Shown: piece by piece, positions 11,411 to 21,469 of the stretch | Layout of the letters: every line of letters starts with the position of its first letter | Numbering within the stretch: position 1 is the first letter of the stretch | DNA from: Ectobius pallidus | Taxonomy: Eukaryota; Arthropoda; Insecta; Blattodea; Ectobiidae | DNA: 64,000 nucleotides | Direction of reading: 5' to 3' | NCBI GenBank assembly: GCA_964059195.1 | Contig: CAXKWD010000006.1 | Span: forward strand, 16,826,129 to 16,890,128 | Notes under the pieces: generated by a model | Told to the model about the DNA's origin: nothing | The model's input: only the letters and a program-made list of their open reading frames with translations | Databases searched by the model: none | Position numbers and translations under genes: made by a program

Positions 11411-14400
11411 GTGGTAGCAGCCGCTACGTAAGATCTGGCCTTGGATCCAGCCGCCCGGTCCTCTACTGACTACTACATTCTTCTGTGGATCCATCTACCT
11501 GGACATTTCTTGGATGTCGTGGACCAATCTATCTTCGCCTGGTAGCCAAATCCAATCCAGCATTTGGCAGTATATCCTTGTTTGCGCACACTTCTCACCT
11601 TATTTTTCCATTCCATATTTTTTCTTTGAGTACTTGTATGTATGGTTGGTCGCAACTTGCTTCGGCACGTTGTGCTTTGTGGGGAGGAGGTCTTTACCTG
11701 TTTTTGCTAATATTCTTTACCTTTGCTTTTCATGTACCCATGGCTCGAGAGGTATTTCTTCTGATCTACTGCGCAAGGAAGGGCTGCTGGAAGAAGTTAT
11801 TATATCTGGTGTTCAGCTGTATTGTTATCAGTTGCATTCTACCCTCACTCAACTGGTTGAAGCTATTATGGTTCTGCTGGAAGTCTTTTTAGTAAAAGGT
11901 ATAAGAGAAATTTATTATTGTCTTCATAATTTTCAACAAAACTATTGATTATTTAATTTCAAATCTTATTTCTCCGGACTATTCGCCTTCTGTGAATAAG
12001 TCTGGCTTGTCATTGCAAAATGTGTCTACTGTTGTGTACCTATTATTCATTCTACGAAGGTACACCAGTTTAGTGTTATGAGTCATCATGTGCATTTTTT
12101 CTATTTCGTCAAGATTATTACATTCATTACATTGTTAATTCAGGTCAACTCTCAAATTTTTCTATTGACAGTTCTTTAATGCTTGATATTCTATTTTTCA
12201 TGTGTCATCGTCTGGGGAGCAACTTCGTAACTACTTCTGCGATTCGCAATTATTTGAAGTCATCTGATGTGTCATCATGTCTATGGTATTGTGCATTGCG
12301 ACCATTGTTGTTTCTCGCTGTCCACTTATATTCTTGGAATTTGGTAAGTTTTTACTTTTCATCAAACTGATTTTCCTAGTTGATTAATTCTATTTATGGT
12401 CTTTTCTTCTCTTTAATATTTCAATCTTGGTTAATTCTATTTAAAGTTTTGTTCGTCTGCTTTAAATATCTGGAAATCATTTGCTGATGCGGTGTAGTTT
12501 GAGTGTGGCATGGTCTTGCGGTGGTGTACACATGATGGGCCTTGTGTCCTATTTTTTGTCATGTTGTTATGCTACTGCGAGGTTTTGTTGCATTTCTGCT
12601 GCATTGTTTAGCATGCGTTTTCCAGTTTATTATCTCAATTCTATATTTCATATCTATTCATCAGTTATTACTAATTAAAATTGAAATTTTTTGGTAATAT
12701 TTTTCTTCATTTTTATTAACGTGTTGTGAATGAAATGCAACGCAGTCTGGCTGGCCTATTGGGCTGGTGTTGAGCGTATGCTCTGGCAATCACGGTGTTC
12801 CATTTCCAGCGTCGTGTTGCATTCCTATTGCAACTCGTGTTTACAATTTGCTGGTATATACGTCGCTCTAAGCCGTAGGTACGTGTACCGAGCGGGCGAC
12901 TGTTATATCATCGTATTGTGCTATAGTCCTTTATTCTGGGGCATTTACTTTTGGAGTAGCTTATATAATGTCATCTTATAGTATTCCTTGGTCGCAATGT
13001 TATTCTTAAAGTCATGATTCATTGTTGCGCAGTTTTGGATGGTATTTTTGGCATATAGTGTGTGTGTCTCTTTAGCAGCTATTATTGAGCATTATCCTCT
13101 GTTGCAGTGACACTTGTTTCGAATTTTTCATATTTTTGGCATATTTGGGTGCACCCGTTTTTTTTTTCTTCGTGACGAGTGTTTTCCTGTCTATATTGTG
13201 GGCCTACGTTTGGGAACTAGTCTCAATTCTCTTATATTTCTATATTTATTATTATTATGAGAGTTGTTTTCTGGCTTGTACTTATAGAAAACATGCCTAC
13301 GTTTGAAAACATTCTTCTCTATTTGTGTATTTTGGGCCAGTTAAATTTTTTGAATTTTTATATGTCTAGTTCAATTTGCCATCTTATTCTCGTGCTCCCT
13401 GGGTGTTGTTTTTTGAGTAAGGTTAAGGATTTCTTCATACTTTAAATTCTTTTGCATTTTCTTCTGTAAGTAATGTTTACTCACATAGCTGCTTATGCCA
13501 TTTATGAGTGGTTTTTTTCTCCGCAAGCATAGTTCCTAATATTGCTGATTATTTCAGTGGGTCTCTTGCGTTTGGATTTTCCACTTATATTTTGGGTAGG
13601 TTAGTTGTTGTGGTTTGCATTATTTTATTTCATCAATAATTCTGTTATTTCCATTTGATAAGTGGACGTTGGAGTCTCTCCCAATTGGAGAGTATGGGAT
13701 CTCTACTGCGCGAGGGAGTATGGGATCTTTTCGTGCGTGGGTTGTTGGCTCTTTTGTCTTATCTTTTCTTATCAGATATCCGATCTCAGTCTATTGTTGT
13801 TCGCTCATCTTTAATTATTTAACATTGTTCCGTCTGATTTATTCTGCCTGTAATATATACCGAGTCCTTTCCTTATTGTCCAGCCTGATTGTGTAAGTAA
13901 AAGTGTCATGTAGCTTTTTCAAAAGAAAAGTTGCTATTTGAATCTATAATTCAGATTTTGGTATTAATATATATGTAATATTCAAATTTTGATATATTTT
14001 GGAGGACCTGATTTTCCAATGAAGTTATTAAAGTCATATAAGCATGAGCCATATAAATAGAAACATAAAGCTCTTTTCAGAAAAAAAAGAAACTAATTAA
14101 TAAAGTTTATATTTAGTGCATACCAGCGTAGGATAAATTAAGATTCATTCAAAACTATTTCTTTGCTAATGTACCCTGCTCTTAACAGGATTTGTTATTA
14201 CTGTAAAACAAATTTTTGTAAGCTTATGTATGTAATTTAATGTTTGAAAGGTACATTTTTCATATAAACATGTTGGATTTTTGATAATTTAAGACAACTG
14301 TGAAACTTTAAGTGTGTGTGTACTTTATTGGAGCTGCATACTGCTAGAATTTTTGCACTTACAGTACCCCTCACTGTGGGATTCCAAGAAGAATAGCCTG

Positions 14401-14807
14401 CTTGAAGTTTCTTCTGATCGCTCCAGCCCTGCAGTGGGATAGTGCACTCCCAACTTCTCTTTGACCAGAGTATGGTCCGGCATGCGTCTGGTGTTGCATC
14501 AGTCTCCTGTACAGTATACATCTATATCAAACATCCAACATTACAAGAACTGCATTCTCCGTGGCTGCATTGGACTGAAAGTGGTTTGGGGAGTGATTCT
14601 CAGGTTGGACACTGGGGTTCCCTGCCGTTCAGCTGCAGCCAAGTATGGTTTATACTAATTGAAGTAGCTAAGCCTACAACATATTCTACACCTTTCATCC
14701 ATGTTTATTTACTGTTTACTACATCTACACTTCGACATTGCTTATTCGCACCTGGGCTTCTGTAACAAGTGACTGTTCATATTCTACTCTCAGCGGGGAC
14801 ATTTCTT
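11411..14807. other. Non-coding interior of the second LTR element
   Basis: T-rich on the plus strand. Several open frames of 60 to 144 codons exist (for example 11485-11892 and 11514-11948, overlapping in different frames) but they are Cys/Phe/Leu-rich, as expected for T-rich noncoding DNA, and show no retroelement motif. A weakly Gag-like stretch (SSDLLRKEGLLEEV at about 11757-11798) is too short to call. Confidence 0.75.
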
Positions 14808-14820
14808 TAAAGGGGTGAGG
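14808..14820 (+). other. Polypurine tract of the second LTR element
   Basis: AAAGGGGTGAGG ends one base before the 3' LTR, the expected plus-strand primer position. Confidence 0.65.
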
Positions 14821-14821
14821 C

Positions 14822-16053
14822 TGTTCGGTGCTCAGTTTCTACGCTATTGAGAACTCTATAGTTATTATTTTGCACTCCATTATTATTAACGCACACGAAC
14901 TGTTATTCACATAGATGTATTTGTTTTCTTGTAAAAGGTTATACAGTTTCTCACTTAATTATGATAGGCGCTGGTATGCAATCTTTTGTGGTTTATTCTC
15001 TCTGTAAGCTTAACTCAGCATTTGTTTTGTATTCTCTCTGTAACGTCTAGTCTCCGAGGGCGCAGTAAGATTATGTTATGCGCATGTGTATCCCCTCTCT
15101 CGCCGCTTAACGGCTTTGTTTCTTGTTTATGTAATAGCTGCCGGTATCAATCTGATTTAGTCTATTCTATTCTATTCTTCGATCTTCTACTGTCTTCTGT
15201 CCGAGTCTGACTGTTTGGGATTTGCTGTGTCTGCGATGTCTGCGTGATAGTTTGGAATTCAGGTGAGCGGCTTTGGTATTTTGTATAGTATATTTTTTGT
15301 CACGTAAATTTTCATATATATTGTTTTTTCATTACTCAGATGTAGTTTTTGCCCGCTCACCTGGGTTTTTGTCAGTCATTATTTTGTCATATTTCTAAAT
15401 TTTACTTCACGCAGATATCGGTTTGTTTGAAATGTATGTATGGTGTGTGAATGTTTTAGACTCCCTTCTTTTCTTCTTTTCTTCTTTTCTTCTTTCTTTC
15501 TTCCTTTCTTCCTTTCTTCTTTCTTCTTTCTGCCCTTCAGGCACTTCTTTATATCTCACAGAATATTCTTTAGATTGCAGTAATGATTCAGATTTTTATT
15601 ATAAATTCCTATACGCAGACATTTTTGGTTCTACTACTAGGCAAACATAACTAATAACCTAACATGGTTCCACAAGTAGTCTTATTTATGTAATTTGGAA
15701 AAAGCAGTCTGACCATAATAATTATAATCACTATAACTTTTTAAGAGGTTACAGATTCAGAAAGTTTCATGTTCAGTTTTTGCCATAGTAATTGTAATTA
15801 TATTGTTAATAAATTTGTGAGTATGAAAATTTACATCTTTTTCTGGTATCGAAGCTAAATTTATATTTATATAAGTTTTCATCTAATTCATTCCTATCCC
15901 CTATTATTGCACTGTTTTCCAAATCCTATATGCCATAACCTATATGCAATGGAACTCCAGTTGTGTCTTCGAGTGGGAAATCCCTCAGTCATCTACAGTG
16001 CAGTGCAGCAGCAGTGGTAGTAGTGCTCCGTACGTTGCACTATAGCCACAGCA
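14822..16053 (+). repeat. 3' LTR (1232 bp)
   Basis: Matches 10188-11410 with very few differences (for example in the CTT tract and near 16000), supporting recent insertion. Confidence 0.92.
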
Positions 16054-16272
16054 CCACCCTTCAGTCCATCTTTGGTTAAAATGTCAGATTTCTGCGTGCA
16101 GTAGATTTCGCTGGGCATTGCGCACAGACAGACAGACAGAAAGACGAACACATCCTTTAGCAGCTTCGCCCACGGTAATTAATTCATAAATTAAAAATTA
16201 ATAGCAACATAATCAAAACATTATATTCATTAACACTTACACGTGAATCATTGATAAACTAAATGATTAATA

Positions 16273-16298
16273 ATATATATATATATATATATATATAC
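16273..16298. repeat. (AT)n microsatellite
   Basis: A run of about thirteen AT dinucleotides. The surrounding 16058-16320 stretch holds a short GACA run and nothing else recognised. Confidence 0.9.
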
Positions 16299-16320
16299 CC
16301 GAGAGGAGCTAAGAAGGAAA

Positions 16321-16430
16321 CCTGAAGTAAACAAAAACCAGTGTGTTTCTCTCACTCTTAAGTCATACGAGTAATGTGCTAGAGTGAGACAGATGTACTT
16401 TTTTTTTTTTCACCTTCAGGTTTATTTCTT
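16321..16430 (-). mobile_element. Short foldback element (about 110 bp), copy 1
   Basis: The left end CCTGAAGTAAACAAAAACCAG and the right end (TTTTTCACCTTCAGG) are imperfect inverted repeats. The interior, including CACTCTTAAGTCATACGAGTA and AGAGTGAGACAGATGTAC, is the reverse complement of 49901-49992. Two dispersed copies with inverted ends suggest a miniature DNA element; no target duplication is clear. Confidence 0.6.
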
Positions 16431-16486
16431 GGAACGGCCAGACTTTAGTTATTTAGTTTTAATAATACTACAAATAGTTAAACGTA

Positions 16487-16839
16487 GAGTTGGATTATTC
16501 CCACAAAGTCTCTGGCCTTGAAGACAAACCCAGCCAGCGAGCTTCTCGTTACGTCTCGTTACCAAGATGCGCGAATTCGGTGCGCGTAAGATCAGTAAGC
16601 TACCGCTGGGCAGAGAGTGAACATCATGCAGCATGTCGCCAGTCGTAGAAAATACTATAATAGTTGAGTGGAGGGATAATGCCGCTGCGAGAGAGACAGA
16701 CAACACGTGGAGTGGGATAGGAGAGCTGAGCCAATCAGGGTGCAGCTACCTCCCCTAGCCAGGAACTCTACGAGCGGTGAGACTCGCTCCTAAGGTATAT
16801 ACATAAAAACCCAGAGACGTTGTGGAGGTAATCCTACTC
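16487..16839 (-). mobile_element. TA-flanked MITE (353 bp), copy 1
   Basis: The ends are inverted repeats of about 30 bp: GAGTTGGATTATTCCCACAA and the complement of TTGTGGAGGTAATCCTACTC, flanked by TA (16485-16486, 16840-16841). A second copy with the same ends is at 59205-59553. TA targets point to Tc1/mariner or a related superfamily. The open frame on the minus strand (16449-16706) recurs in both copies but has no transposase motif. Strand is arbitrary. Confidence 0.85.
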
Positions 16840-16841
16840 TA

Positions 16842-17368
16842 GCTGAATTAATAATAATGCCAACTGTTACTATATTAATGGACGATAACGAAAGGTATGA
16901 GAGATCGGAAGATATTGTTTCTGCCTGTTACACATTCAGTTATCTTACATACGGAGAACGTCGTCTCGTTGCATGTAATTTACAAGGAATATAACTTACA
17001 TAACAACAAAATAAATGCAGAATTTGATATTATCTATCTGATTAGGTTTTCTGCCATCTGCCTGGTTGTTATAGACAAATCAAGACATAGCCATTTTGTA
17101 TTCAGTGACCCTCTCGAGTCCATGAAATTCTTACCTTTTCTGCTGAAATCTGAGTCGCTCTTCAAGTGAACAGAACTCACAAACACTTACAAGAAAGTAT
17201 CACACGAGAACACACAACCCGTAACCGAAGCCAAGACGCAACTGATCGCTAGGGTCTGAGAACAGGAGGAGACTACACTCCGTGACGTCACTGTTGTTGT
17301 TATAGCAGGAATACACCTCATCCCACTGAACTGAATGGACAAATCCCTTCATATACTGTTACTGTTGG
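16842..17368. other. No gene recognised
   Basis: A 90-codon frame at 16897-17169 has no family signature. Nothing else is supported. Confidence 0.4.
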
Positions 17369-17520
17369 CCTCTCCCATGGGTGAGTGGTTAGGTTATTCG
17401 CCTTCCACCTCGAGGAGTCGGGATTGGATCTCGGTGGATCCATGTGGAATTTGAGGACGACAAAATGGAGTCGGGGCAGCTTTTCTCGGAGTACTCCTGT
17501 TTATCCTGCCGTACATCATT
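17369..17520 (+). mobile_element. tRNA-derived SINE fragment, second family
   Basis: The start resembles a tRNA: GGTGAGTGGTTAGG sits at the A-box position and GGATTGGATCTC at the B-box position about 35 bases further, allowing for decay. The body includes GACAAAATGGAG and a TTTTCTCGGAGTACTCCTGTTT block, a type of conserved central motif seen in animal SINEs. Distinct from the array SINE. No tail is visible. Confidence 0.6.
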
Positions 17521-17566
17521 TACTAGTGCTTAATTCATCATAATATGATCATTGGTTGCATTAAAG

Positions 17567-18382
17567 CAACGTTTCTCAACCTATGGTCCGCTGACAGCTG
17601 GTGGTCCGCGAAGATGGTGCAGATGATCCGCAGACACAATTTTAAAAAAATATCATAAAGCAAGTGGAAAGTAAAGGAGTACAAATTTTTCACATAAAAT
17701 GGACACTATATGTCAAAGTATTTAAAATCTTCGAAAATACAGGTCCTATTGCAAGTTTCCTTACTTTTGCAGTTACGAACCACAGTTTGAAACTCCTGAT
17801 GTACTGACGTCTATGGTTCTTTCTTTCATTCAATTTAAAATAAACAAATTTCAGTGCGAAGTTAATTTCCAGAATTATCTGAAGAAGCATTGAAAATTGT
17901 CATGCAGTTTTGAACAACCTATGTTTGTGAGAAGGGACTTTCATCGCTCGTTCAACTAAAAACAAAATACAGAAACCGACTTAATGTATCTGCTGACCTT
18001 CGACTAAATTTGACTAATATTGAGCCAGATATCCCGGAACTGTGCAAGAGGCGACAAACTCAACCGTCTCATTAAAAGTGAGTAATAACATAATTCCTAA
18101 TTATATTATCAAATTGGTAATAAATATTAAAGTCTGTTCAAAATATAATTTTACTGTCAATAGTTTACTTCCAATTCAATAACTGTGTTTCCGTCGAATT
18201 AAAAATAAATGTACCGTATTTAGATTTATTTCGTATTTCTTATTTTTATAATTAATTCCCCAAATATTAAGAATATAGGTCTACATATAGCCTACTTTTA
18301 AAAATGGGATGTAAAATTACGGGTTCGTAATTTTTTTAGACATTTTACAGGTCCTCGGTTTCAAAAACGTTGAGAAACGCTG
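17567..18382 (+). mobile_element. hAT transposon derivative (816 bp)
   Basis: Inverted ends CAACGTTTCTCAACC (left) and CGTTGAGAAACGCTG (right) match the hAT terminal style, followed by GGTCCGC-rich subterminal repeats. The flanking 8-mers (CATTAAAG and CATTTATT) only partly agree, so the target duplication is decayed. The interior keeps the end of a hAT transposase gene. The tandem array at 18195-32837 begins inside this element, so its right end occurs again in every array unit. Confidence 0.85.
17870..18075 (+). pseudogene. hAT transposase C-terminus, ZBED5/Buster-like
   Basis: From 17926 a clean frame of 49 codons to a TAA at 18073 begins CEKGLSSL and contains KTKYRNRLNV and NIEPDIPELC. 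This is the dimerisation-domain end of hAT transposases of the ZBED5-like group (the CE-G-S, KTK-RNRL and EPDI blocks). In a different frame just upstream, LSEEALKIVMQF (17877 on) resembles the preceding block, implying an indel between them. Everything N-terminal, including the catalytic residues, is missing. The fragment is a passenger in a non-autonomous hAT. Confidence 0.85.
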
Positions 18383-18882
18383 CATTTATTATTAGAATAT
18401 TACGGTTTTGGTTCTCCACATTGCCATGTCTCTTTCTCAGAATCAATTAATTTTACTCTGCACAACATTTTTAGTGAATTAATTTAATTTAAGTTTATAC
18501 AAACATTACTTACGTGGGAGTAAACATAGCTTTCCTCTGGATCGGAGATTCTGGTTTTAAATCCGGCCGAGGTTGGTATTCCTCCAGGAGGGAGTAAAAT
18601 AGTCCGCACCATGGCACCAGCCCAAATTAAAGCTCCTGGACCAGATGTTCTTACATCAGAGAGATCTGGTATCTGTCATCCCGCTCTCTGCAGGAGAATA
18701 AGTGTAACCAAACTAGTTCCAGGTAATGAATCGACCTTGAGGAGGCTCTAACGCTACTGGGTGTGGTACGTATATTTCATAAATCTGCGTGCTCTATTAA
18801 AAAATAACGAAATTGGCTTCGTCTATTTTCTCATTTAGTCAAAATGAACATGGTTGCTGGCCAAAAACAGCTAAGTGATCAA
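18383..18882. other. Non-coding part of the array unit with a weak tRNA-like box
   Basis: No gene. TTCTGGTTTTAAATCCGG near 18549-18566 looks like a decayed B box, so a fragment of yet another SINE could span about 18530-18770, but no A box is convincing. Repeated in all five units. Confidence 0.35.
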
Positions 18883-18924
<42 letters not shown>

Positions 18925-19224
18925 TAAAACTAAACTCCGTGGCACTACATCCCTGAAGGGACTTCGCCTACCACCAGACCGCTGCGACATCTACCATAGG
19001 CAGATGACAGGATTGGAGGGCATGTGGTCAGCATACCGACACCCACGGCCGTTAATGGTGGTTTCCATGACCGGAGCCGCTACTTCTCTATCAAGTAGCT
19101 CCTCAATTTGAATCACGAAGCTGAGTGCACCACTCCCAGAAGAAAAATCCAAGGAGGTACCGGGGATCGAACCCGGGCCGACGGATCTGTAATCAGCGAC
19201 GCTAATCACAAGAACACGCCGGCA
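18883..19224 (-). mobile_element. tRNA-derived SINE, array unit 1
   Basis: On the minus strand the element opens with a tRNA-like head: GTGATTAGCGTCGCTG in the A-box position and GGTTCGATCCCC as a near-perfect B box (about 19159-19170), the two internal RNA polymerase III promoter boxes. A roughly 250-bp body follows, ending in an (AAT)n tail that is (ATT)n on the plus strand. The head identifies it as a tRNA-derived SINE that a LINE would retrotranspose. Other, older copies lie at 7437-7694 and 38487-39183. The 60-80 codon frames that cross it are fortuitous. Confidence 0.88.
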
Positions 19225-19289
19225 ATTATTACAATTACTATCATTATTACAATCATGTTATTATTATTATTCATTATGATTGCCGTTAA

Positions 19290-20359
19290 GGGGAGGTTGT
19301 AAGCTGTATCTCTGCCATGTTAAATTATTGATGTTCATGTTCCTTTTTCTCAAAAACCATTTGATCAATTGAAACAAAATTTTGTAGACTTTTAGATCTG
19401 TATCTTGTCTTTAAACGTTGGTTTTTTAAAAGGAATATGTTTGTAAACAAATATGTTATAACTTTTTTTGGAAAATTGAATTTTTCCATTCGGTTTTATT
19501 CATTAAAAATGAAATAAATTTCTTACCATTGAAGATAAATGCATTAAAAAACCACCGTTTCTGTATTAATGTAGTTTTAGTAACTGGAACAAAAATCAGA
19601 TCTCTACTCTTAATAACTCCCGAGAAAAAGGAACAAATGTGCACAAAAAACAAAACGAGAGAAAAAGTACGTTAAAGATAAAATGTACCATAATGTGCTC
19701 GAAGTGCATATTCAGGACAAAACTTGTATGTCGGATGAAACCCTATGGAAGAATGTAGCCCACACTGCTCTCTTCATATTTTCCAAGCTATCTGTATTAG
19801 TACCTACATCTGTATTAGTGCTAAAACCTTGTCCATAGTACAATTGCAGCTCCTTCTCAGTGGGCCTTCGTTGCCGTGTGAGTGGCTTCAAGACGGTTCC
19901 CACTGAATTTTTTTCTCGATTTTCTAAGGCGTGAGGCCATACGTTTCTGTACATGCTAAAATTTAATGGATACGTTTTTTTTTAACTATAGAAAAGAGCA
20001 AAATACCTTATTATTCGAGAGGCTCCTTCATGCCCCGTCATCTTCCAGGCTTGCCAACCACCGATTATTTTACCTGGGCCCTCCCACCTCAGTTCCACAG
20101 GCATCCAGAGCCTCTCGAACCCCGGATACTCCGGGAACATTGCGTCATCTGGCCAGGATGCCACAATGCTAAGGTTGAGATAAGTTCTCTCCGAACTGCA
20201 TTATATAGTTAGATCACTGTTGCGCACAGTACAAGCGAGGGATATGCAAAAAAAGAAATATCTAATTTTTATGAATATATATTTGGGAAATTATTGTTTT
20301 TTGTGTAAGATAACAATTTTTTGCAACATTCAGTCGGTAGATATGAAAGCATATGCTAA
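19290..20359 (-). mobile_element. TTAA-flanked transposon, truncated copy (unit 1)
   Basis: Left end GGGGAGGTTGTAAGC follows TTAA at 19286-19289, but the element stops at 20359 where the array junction cuts it. The missing right 320 bp are seen in unit 2. Confidence 0.85.
19712..19954 (-). pseudogene. Mutator/Kolobok-like transposase fragment (unit 1)
   Basis: An 80-codon minus-strand frame. Residues about 32-66 contain PTEKELQLYYGQGF, then a short spacer and ENMKRAVWATFFHRVSSD. A helix with LQ-YYG followed by M--AVWA-FFH--S-D is the pattern I associate with the Mutator-like transposase domain found in insect proteins (PF20700-type), from a region N-terminal to its Cys-rich CP-G--SWC segment. 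The frame stops right after SSD, so the Cys-rich segment and the catalytic core are missing. The start at 19954 is probably not a native start. It is most likely the relic of the parent transposase left in a deletion derivative. Family call by pattern memory only. Confidence 0.62.
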
Positions 20360-21056
20360 TTAAAAATGCGAATTAAAAATAAATGTACCGTATTTAGATT
20401 TATTTCGTATTTCTTATTTTTATAATTAATTCCCCAACTATTAAGAATATAGGTCTACATATAGCCTACTTTTAAAAATGGGATGTAAAATTACGGGTTC
20501 GTAATTTTTTTAGACATTTTACAGGTCCTCGGTTTCAAAAACGTTGAGAAACGCTGCATTTATTATTAGAATATTACGGTTTTGGTTCTCCACATTGCCA
20601 TGTCTCTTTCTCAGAATCAATTAATTTTACTCTGCACAACATTTTTAGTGAATTAATTTAATTTAAGTTTATACAAACATTACTTACGTGGGAGTAAACA
20701 TAGCTTTCCTCTGGATCGGAGATTCTGGTTTTAAATCCGGCCGAGGTTGGTATTCCTCCAGGAGGGAGTAAAATAGTCCGCACCATGGCACCAGCCCAAA
20801 TTAAAGCTCCTGGACCAGATGTTCTTACATCAGAGAGATCTGGTATCTGTCATCCCGCTCTCTGCAGGAGAATAAGTGTAACCAAACTAGTTCCAGGTAA
20901 TGAATCGACCTTGAGGAGGCTCTAACGCTACTGGGTGTGGTACGTATATTTCATAAATCTGCGTGCTCTATTAAAAAATAACGAAATTGGCTTCGTCTAT
21001 TTTCTCATTTAGTCAAAATGAACATGGTTGCTGGCCAAAAACAGCTAAGTGATCAA

Positions 21057-21104
<48 letters not shown>

Positions 21105-21404
21105 TAAAACTAAACTCCGTGGCACTACATCCCTGAAGGGACTTCGCCTACCACCAGACCGCTGCGACATCTACCATAGGCAGATGACAGGATTGGAGGG
21201 CATGTGGTCAGCATACCGACACCCACGGCCGTTAATGGTGGTTTCCATGACCGGAGCCGCTACTTCTCTATCAAGTAGCTCCTCAATTTGAATCACGAAG
21301 CTGAGTGCACCACTCCCAGAAGAAAAATCCAAGGAGGTACCGGGGATCGAACCCGGGCCGACGGATCTGTAATCAGCGACGCTAATCACAAGAACACGCC
21401 GGCA
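21057..21404 (-). mobile_element. tRNA-derived SINE, array unit 2
   Basis: Copy of the unit 1 SINE carried by tandem duplication; the (ATT)n tail is two triplets longer. Confidence 0.88.
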
Positions 21405-21469
21405 ATTATTACAATTACTATCATTATTACAATCATGTTATTATTATTATTCATTATGATTGCCGTTAA

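Larger units (their letters stand above)
10188..16053 (+). mobile_element. Second non-coding LTR retrotransposon (5.9 kb, LARD-like)
   Basis: Direct repeats of 1223 and 1232 bp run from TGTTCGGTGCTCAG to AGCCACAGCA (TG...CA). Target duplication CCAC is at 10184-10187 and 16054-16057. A purine tract precedes the 3' LTR. The 3.4-kb interior is T-rich on the plus strand and shows no gag, protease, RT or integrase motifs. The LTRs differ by only a handful of substitutions and a CTT-tract length change, so the insertion is young. Being structurally complete yet empty, it is probably mobilised by an autonomous relative. Unrelated in sequence to the element at 1274-6301. Superfamily unknown. Confidence 0.9.
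18195..20368 (+). repeat. Tandem array unit 1 (short type, 2174 bp)
   Basis: Starts inside the hAT element at CGAATTAAAAATAAATG and ends after a truncated TTAA element plus a 9-base filler. Type-A markers: CCCCAAATATT near 18259, ATTAAAAAACC near 19543 and GCACAAAAAAC near 19641. The next unit begins at 20369 with the same 20-mer. Confidence 0.95.

Noticed and set aside
11514..11948. 144-codon frame inside the second LTR element, considered as gag
   Set aside because: Aromatic- and Cys-rich composition fits T-rich noncoding DNA, and overlapping frames are equally open.
16449..16706. 85-codon minus frame shared with 59116-59421, considered as a conserved gene
   Set aside because: Both lie in copies of the same MITE; conservation is explained by the repeat.
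18620..18660. KAPGPD-like translation in the array unit, resembling an RT motif
   Set aside because: Isolated six residues with no other RT block on either side.
19155..19175. B-box-like GGTTCGATCCCC, considered as a tRNA gene
   Set aside because: No cloverleaf acceptor stem can be formed and the sequence continues into a SINE body.
18875..19302. Repeated 60-80 codon frames over the SINE in all array units
   Set aside because: They span a tRNA-derived SINE and its (ATT)n tail in several frames and have no protein family pattern.
20030..20212. Overlapping short frames on both strands (also at 22210, 25734, 27914 and 31438)
   Set aside because: Proline/arginine-rich shadows without motifs; identical across units only because the DNA is duplicated.
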